NCBI GenBank assembly: GCA_041394325.1
Contig: JAWKIJ010000001.1
Span: 868,001-932,000 of the forward strand
DNA: 64,000 nt
Direction of reading: 5' to 3'
From: JAWKIJ01 sp041394325
Lineage (GTDB): Bacteria > Actinomycetota > Acidimicrobiia > Acidimicrobiales > Microtrichaceae
Shown here: positions 62,897-64,000 of the stretch, piece by piece
Layout: the number at the start of each line of letters is the position of its first letter
Numbering within the stretch: position 1 is the stretch's first letter
Made by a program: the position numbers and the translations under genes
Notes under the pieces: generated by a model
The model's input: only the letters and a program-made list of their open reading frames with translations
Databases searched by the model: none
What the model was told of the DNA's origin: nothing

Positions 62897-62902
62897 TCGG
62901 AG

Positions 62903-63850
62903 GTGACCATCCACGTTCCGCCCACCGCGTCGATCGGCTTCTTGGGACCCGCCGGCACGTTCACCGAGCAGGCGCTGCTGAGCGAGCCCGATCTGGCCGC
63001 GGCCGAACGGGAGGGCTTCGACTCGTTCGCCGATCTGTTGCATGCAGTTGCGGAGGGATCGCTTGATTACGGCTTCGTCGCCGTGGAGAACGCGATCGAA
63101 GGAACCGTCAACATCACGACCGACACGTTGGCGTTCGACGTCGACCTGCTGATCCAACGCGAGGTGGTGATGTCGGTCGAGATGAACCTGCTGGCGGCTC
63201 CGGGTACCGAGTTGTCGACGGTTCGGACGATCGCGTCGTTTCCCCACGCGTACGCGCAGTGCAGGACCTGGCTCCGGGCCCACGCCCCGGATGCAGTCCT
63301 GGAGCCCGCGACCTCCACATCGGCCGCGGCGGAGTTGGTCGCTCGATCATCGGGCGAGGGTGTGGCTGCCATAGCGAACCTGCGGGCAGCGGAGGTGTAC
63401 GGCCTCGACGTACTCGCCCGCGACATCGAGGACCATCCCGAGAACGCCACCCGCTTCGCCCTGGTGGCGCGCCGCGGGATCCCCGCGCCGACGGGTCACG
63501 ACAAGACCTCGCTGGTGGTATTCCAACGTGCCGACGCACCGGGCTCGCTGCTCGGGATCCTCCAGGAGTTCGCGGCGAGGGGCATCAACCTGTCGCTGCT
63601 CCTGTCACGGCCGACACGCACGTCGCTCGGCGACTACTGCTTTCTGATCGACGCTGAGGGCCATGTTGCCGACGAGGTAATGGCCGACTGCCTCCGCTCT
63701 TTGAAGGTGAAACAGGACGTCAAGTTCCTGGGCTCCTACCCCGCGGGCGACGCCGCGGGTGCCCGTGTGCGAACCGAGACCTCCGCGGCAGCGGAGGCCG
63801 CCGGAAAGTGGCTGGACGAACTCCGCGACCAGATCGAGATGTCCGGCTGA
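62903..63850 (+). CDS. pheA: Prephenate dehydratase
   Basis: 315 residues. The catalytic domain has IGFLGPAGTFTEQAL, VENAIEGTVNIT and the TxF-like ENATRFALVARR, where the Thr is catalytic. The C-terminal ACT domain starts at KTSLVVFQRADAPGSLLGIL and carries LSRPTR in place of the usual ESRP Phe-binding motif, so feedback control may be modified. It converts prephenate to phenylpyruvate for phenylalanine synthesis. No chorismate-mutase domain is fused. Confidence 0.94.
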   Translation: MTIHVPPTASIGFLGPAGTFTEQALLSEPDLAAAEREGFDSFADLLHAVAEGSLDYGFVAVENAIEGTVNITTDTLAFDVDLLIQREVVMSVEMNLLAAPGTELSTVRTIASFPHAYAQCRTWLRAHAPDAVLEPATSTSAAAELVARSSGEGVAAIANLRAAEVYGLDVLARDIEDHPENATRFALVARRGIPAPTGHDKTSLVVFQRADAPGSLLGILQEFAARGINLSLLLSRPTRTSLGDYCFLIDAEGHVADEVMADCLRSLKVKQDVKFLGSYPAGDAAGARVRTETSAAAEAAGKWLDELRDQIEMSG

Positions 63851-63865
63851 CAACCGGGCGCCCGC

Positions 63866-63892
63866 GTGAGGGGCTCCCGGAGGCCCGCTCAC
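63866..63892 (+). terminator. Imperfect hairpin after pheA
   Basis: GTGAG-GGGC...GCCC-G-CTCAC: two stem blocks of 5 and 4 pairs with one bulge, 16 bases after the pheA stop. No T-run. Confidence 0.35.
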
Positions 63893-63919
63893 CCACCGAA
63901 CACGAGAGGGCCATGCCGC

Positions 63920-63925
63920 TAGCGT
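63920..63925 (+). promoter_or_regulatory. -10 hexamer TAGCGT 7 bases before tRNA-Ser
   Basis: Same hexamer and spacing as the leaderless mRNA starts; transcription would begin at the mature tRNA 5' end. Confidence 0.45.
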
Positions 63926-63932
63926 CGCCGCC

Positions 63933-64000
63933 GGAAGGATGGCAGAGCGGACGATTGCGACGGTCTTGAAAACCGTTGGGGTGCAAGCCCCCGGGGGTTC
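63933..64000 (+). tRNA. tRNA-Ser (anticodon TGA), cut by window end
   Basis: Begins GGAAGGATGGCAGAGC. The anticodon stem ACGGT/ACCGT encloses CTTGAAA with anticodon TGA, and the long variable arm typical of Ser follows (GGGGTGCAAGCCCCC). The T-stem has begun (GGGGGTTC) at the last base of the window. Confidence 0.9.

Overview
The window is a dense, high-GC bacterial chromosome segment with short intergenic gaps, frequent 4-base ATGA/GTGA gene overlaps and many GTG starts. WhiB, CrgA, a GlnR-type regulator, tandem ArsA-like ATPases beside whiB, a two-subunit methylmalonyl-CoA mutase and a paired DUF2786/metallopeptidase-like locus point to Actinomycetota. The gene content looks most like class Acidimicrobiia, but that placement is inference. 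No phage, insertion sequence, CRISPR array or obvious genomic island is visible. No gap without a gene exceeds 300 bases.

Layout. 1-4.5 kb: two alpha/beta hydrolases, a beta-lactamase-like esterase and a heavily frameshifted prfC. 4.6-9.7 kb: small membrane protein, tRNA-Ala, CocE-type hydrolase, two coupled membrane proteins, methyltransferase, YceI. 9.8-14.2 kb: complete carbohydrate-type ABC importer operon. 14.2-17 kb: conserved unknown protein, encapsulated-ferritin homologue, FMN alpha-hydroxyacid oxidase. 17-26.6 kb: PPOX protein, SDRs, DUF2786/metallopeptidase pair, DUF983-GNAT pair, glycosyltransferase, acyl-CoA ligase with an internal stop, thiolase. 26.6-30.4 kb: ECF sigma, zinc-finger anti-sigma and copper proteins CopC-CopD and YcnI. 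30.5-36.9 kb: crgA, trpG/pabA, nadE, then a nitrogen block (glnII divergent from glnA-glnR). 36.9-45.5 kb: small iron-sulfur/molybdopterin fusion, IscA-type protein, Mrp, Nudix, FxsA, WhiB, NfeD and two ArsA-like ATPases. 45.6-50.7 kb: STAS and receiver proteins, tRNA-Pro, MoxR, P450, AhpD-like protein, glutamyl-Q tRNA(Asp) synthetase. 50.8-58.8 kb: membrane-anchored protease, meaB, a two-component system, mutB-mutA. 58.8-64 kb: Tat-exported glycosidase, DoxX, AI-2E transporter, MBL hydrolase, pheA and a tRNA-Ser cut by the window end.

How genes work together. The clearest functional units are the ABC importer (ATPase, two permeases, lipoprotein receptor), the nitrogen assimilation block with a candidate GlnR operator, the copper locus beside a sigma/anti-sigma pair, the propionate/methylmalonyl-CoA block (mutA, mutB, meaB), and the WhiB/ArsA block that resembles the mycobacterial whiB4 neighbourhood.

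Two themes run across the window. First, at least a dozen genes start 6-9 bases after a TAnnnT hexamer, the signature of leaderless transcription. Second, several otherwise well-conserved genes carry 1-2 base indels in homopolymers or CG repeats (prfC four times, mutA twice with compensation, nadE, an arsA homologue, a P450, a beta-lactamase homologue). That pattern looks more like base-calling error than biology and should be resolved before any of these genes is called a pseudogene.
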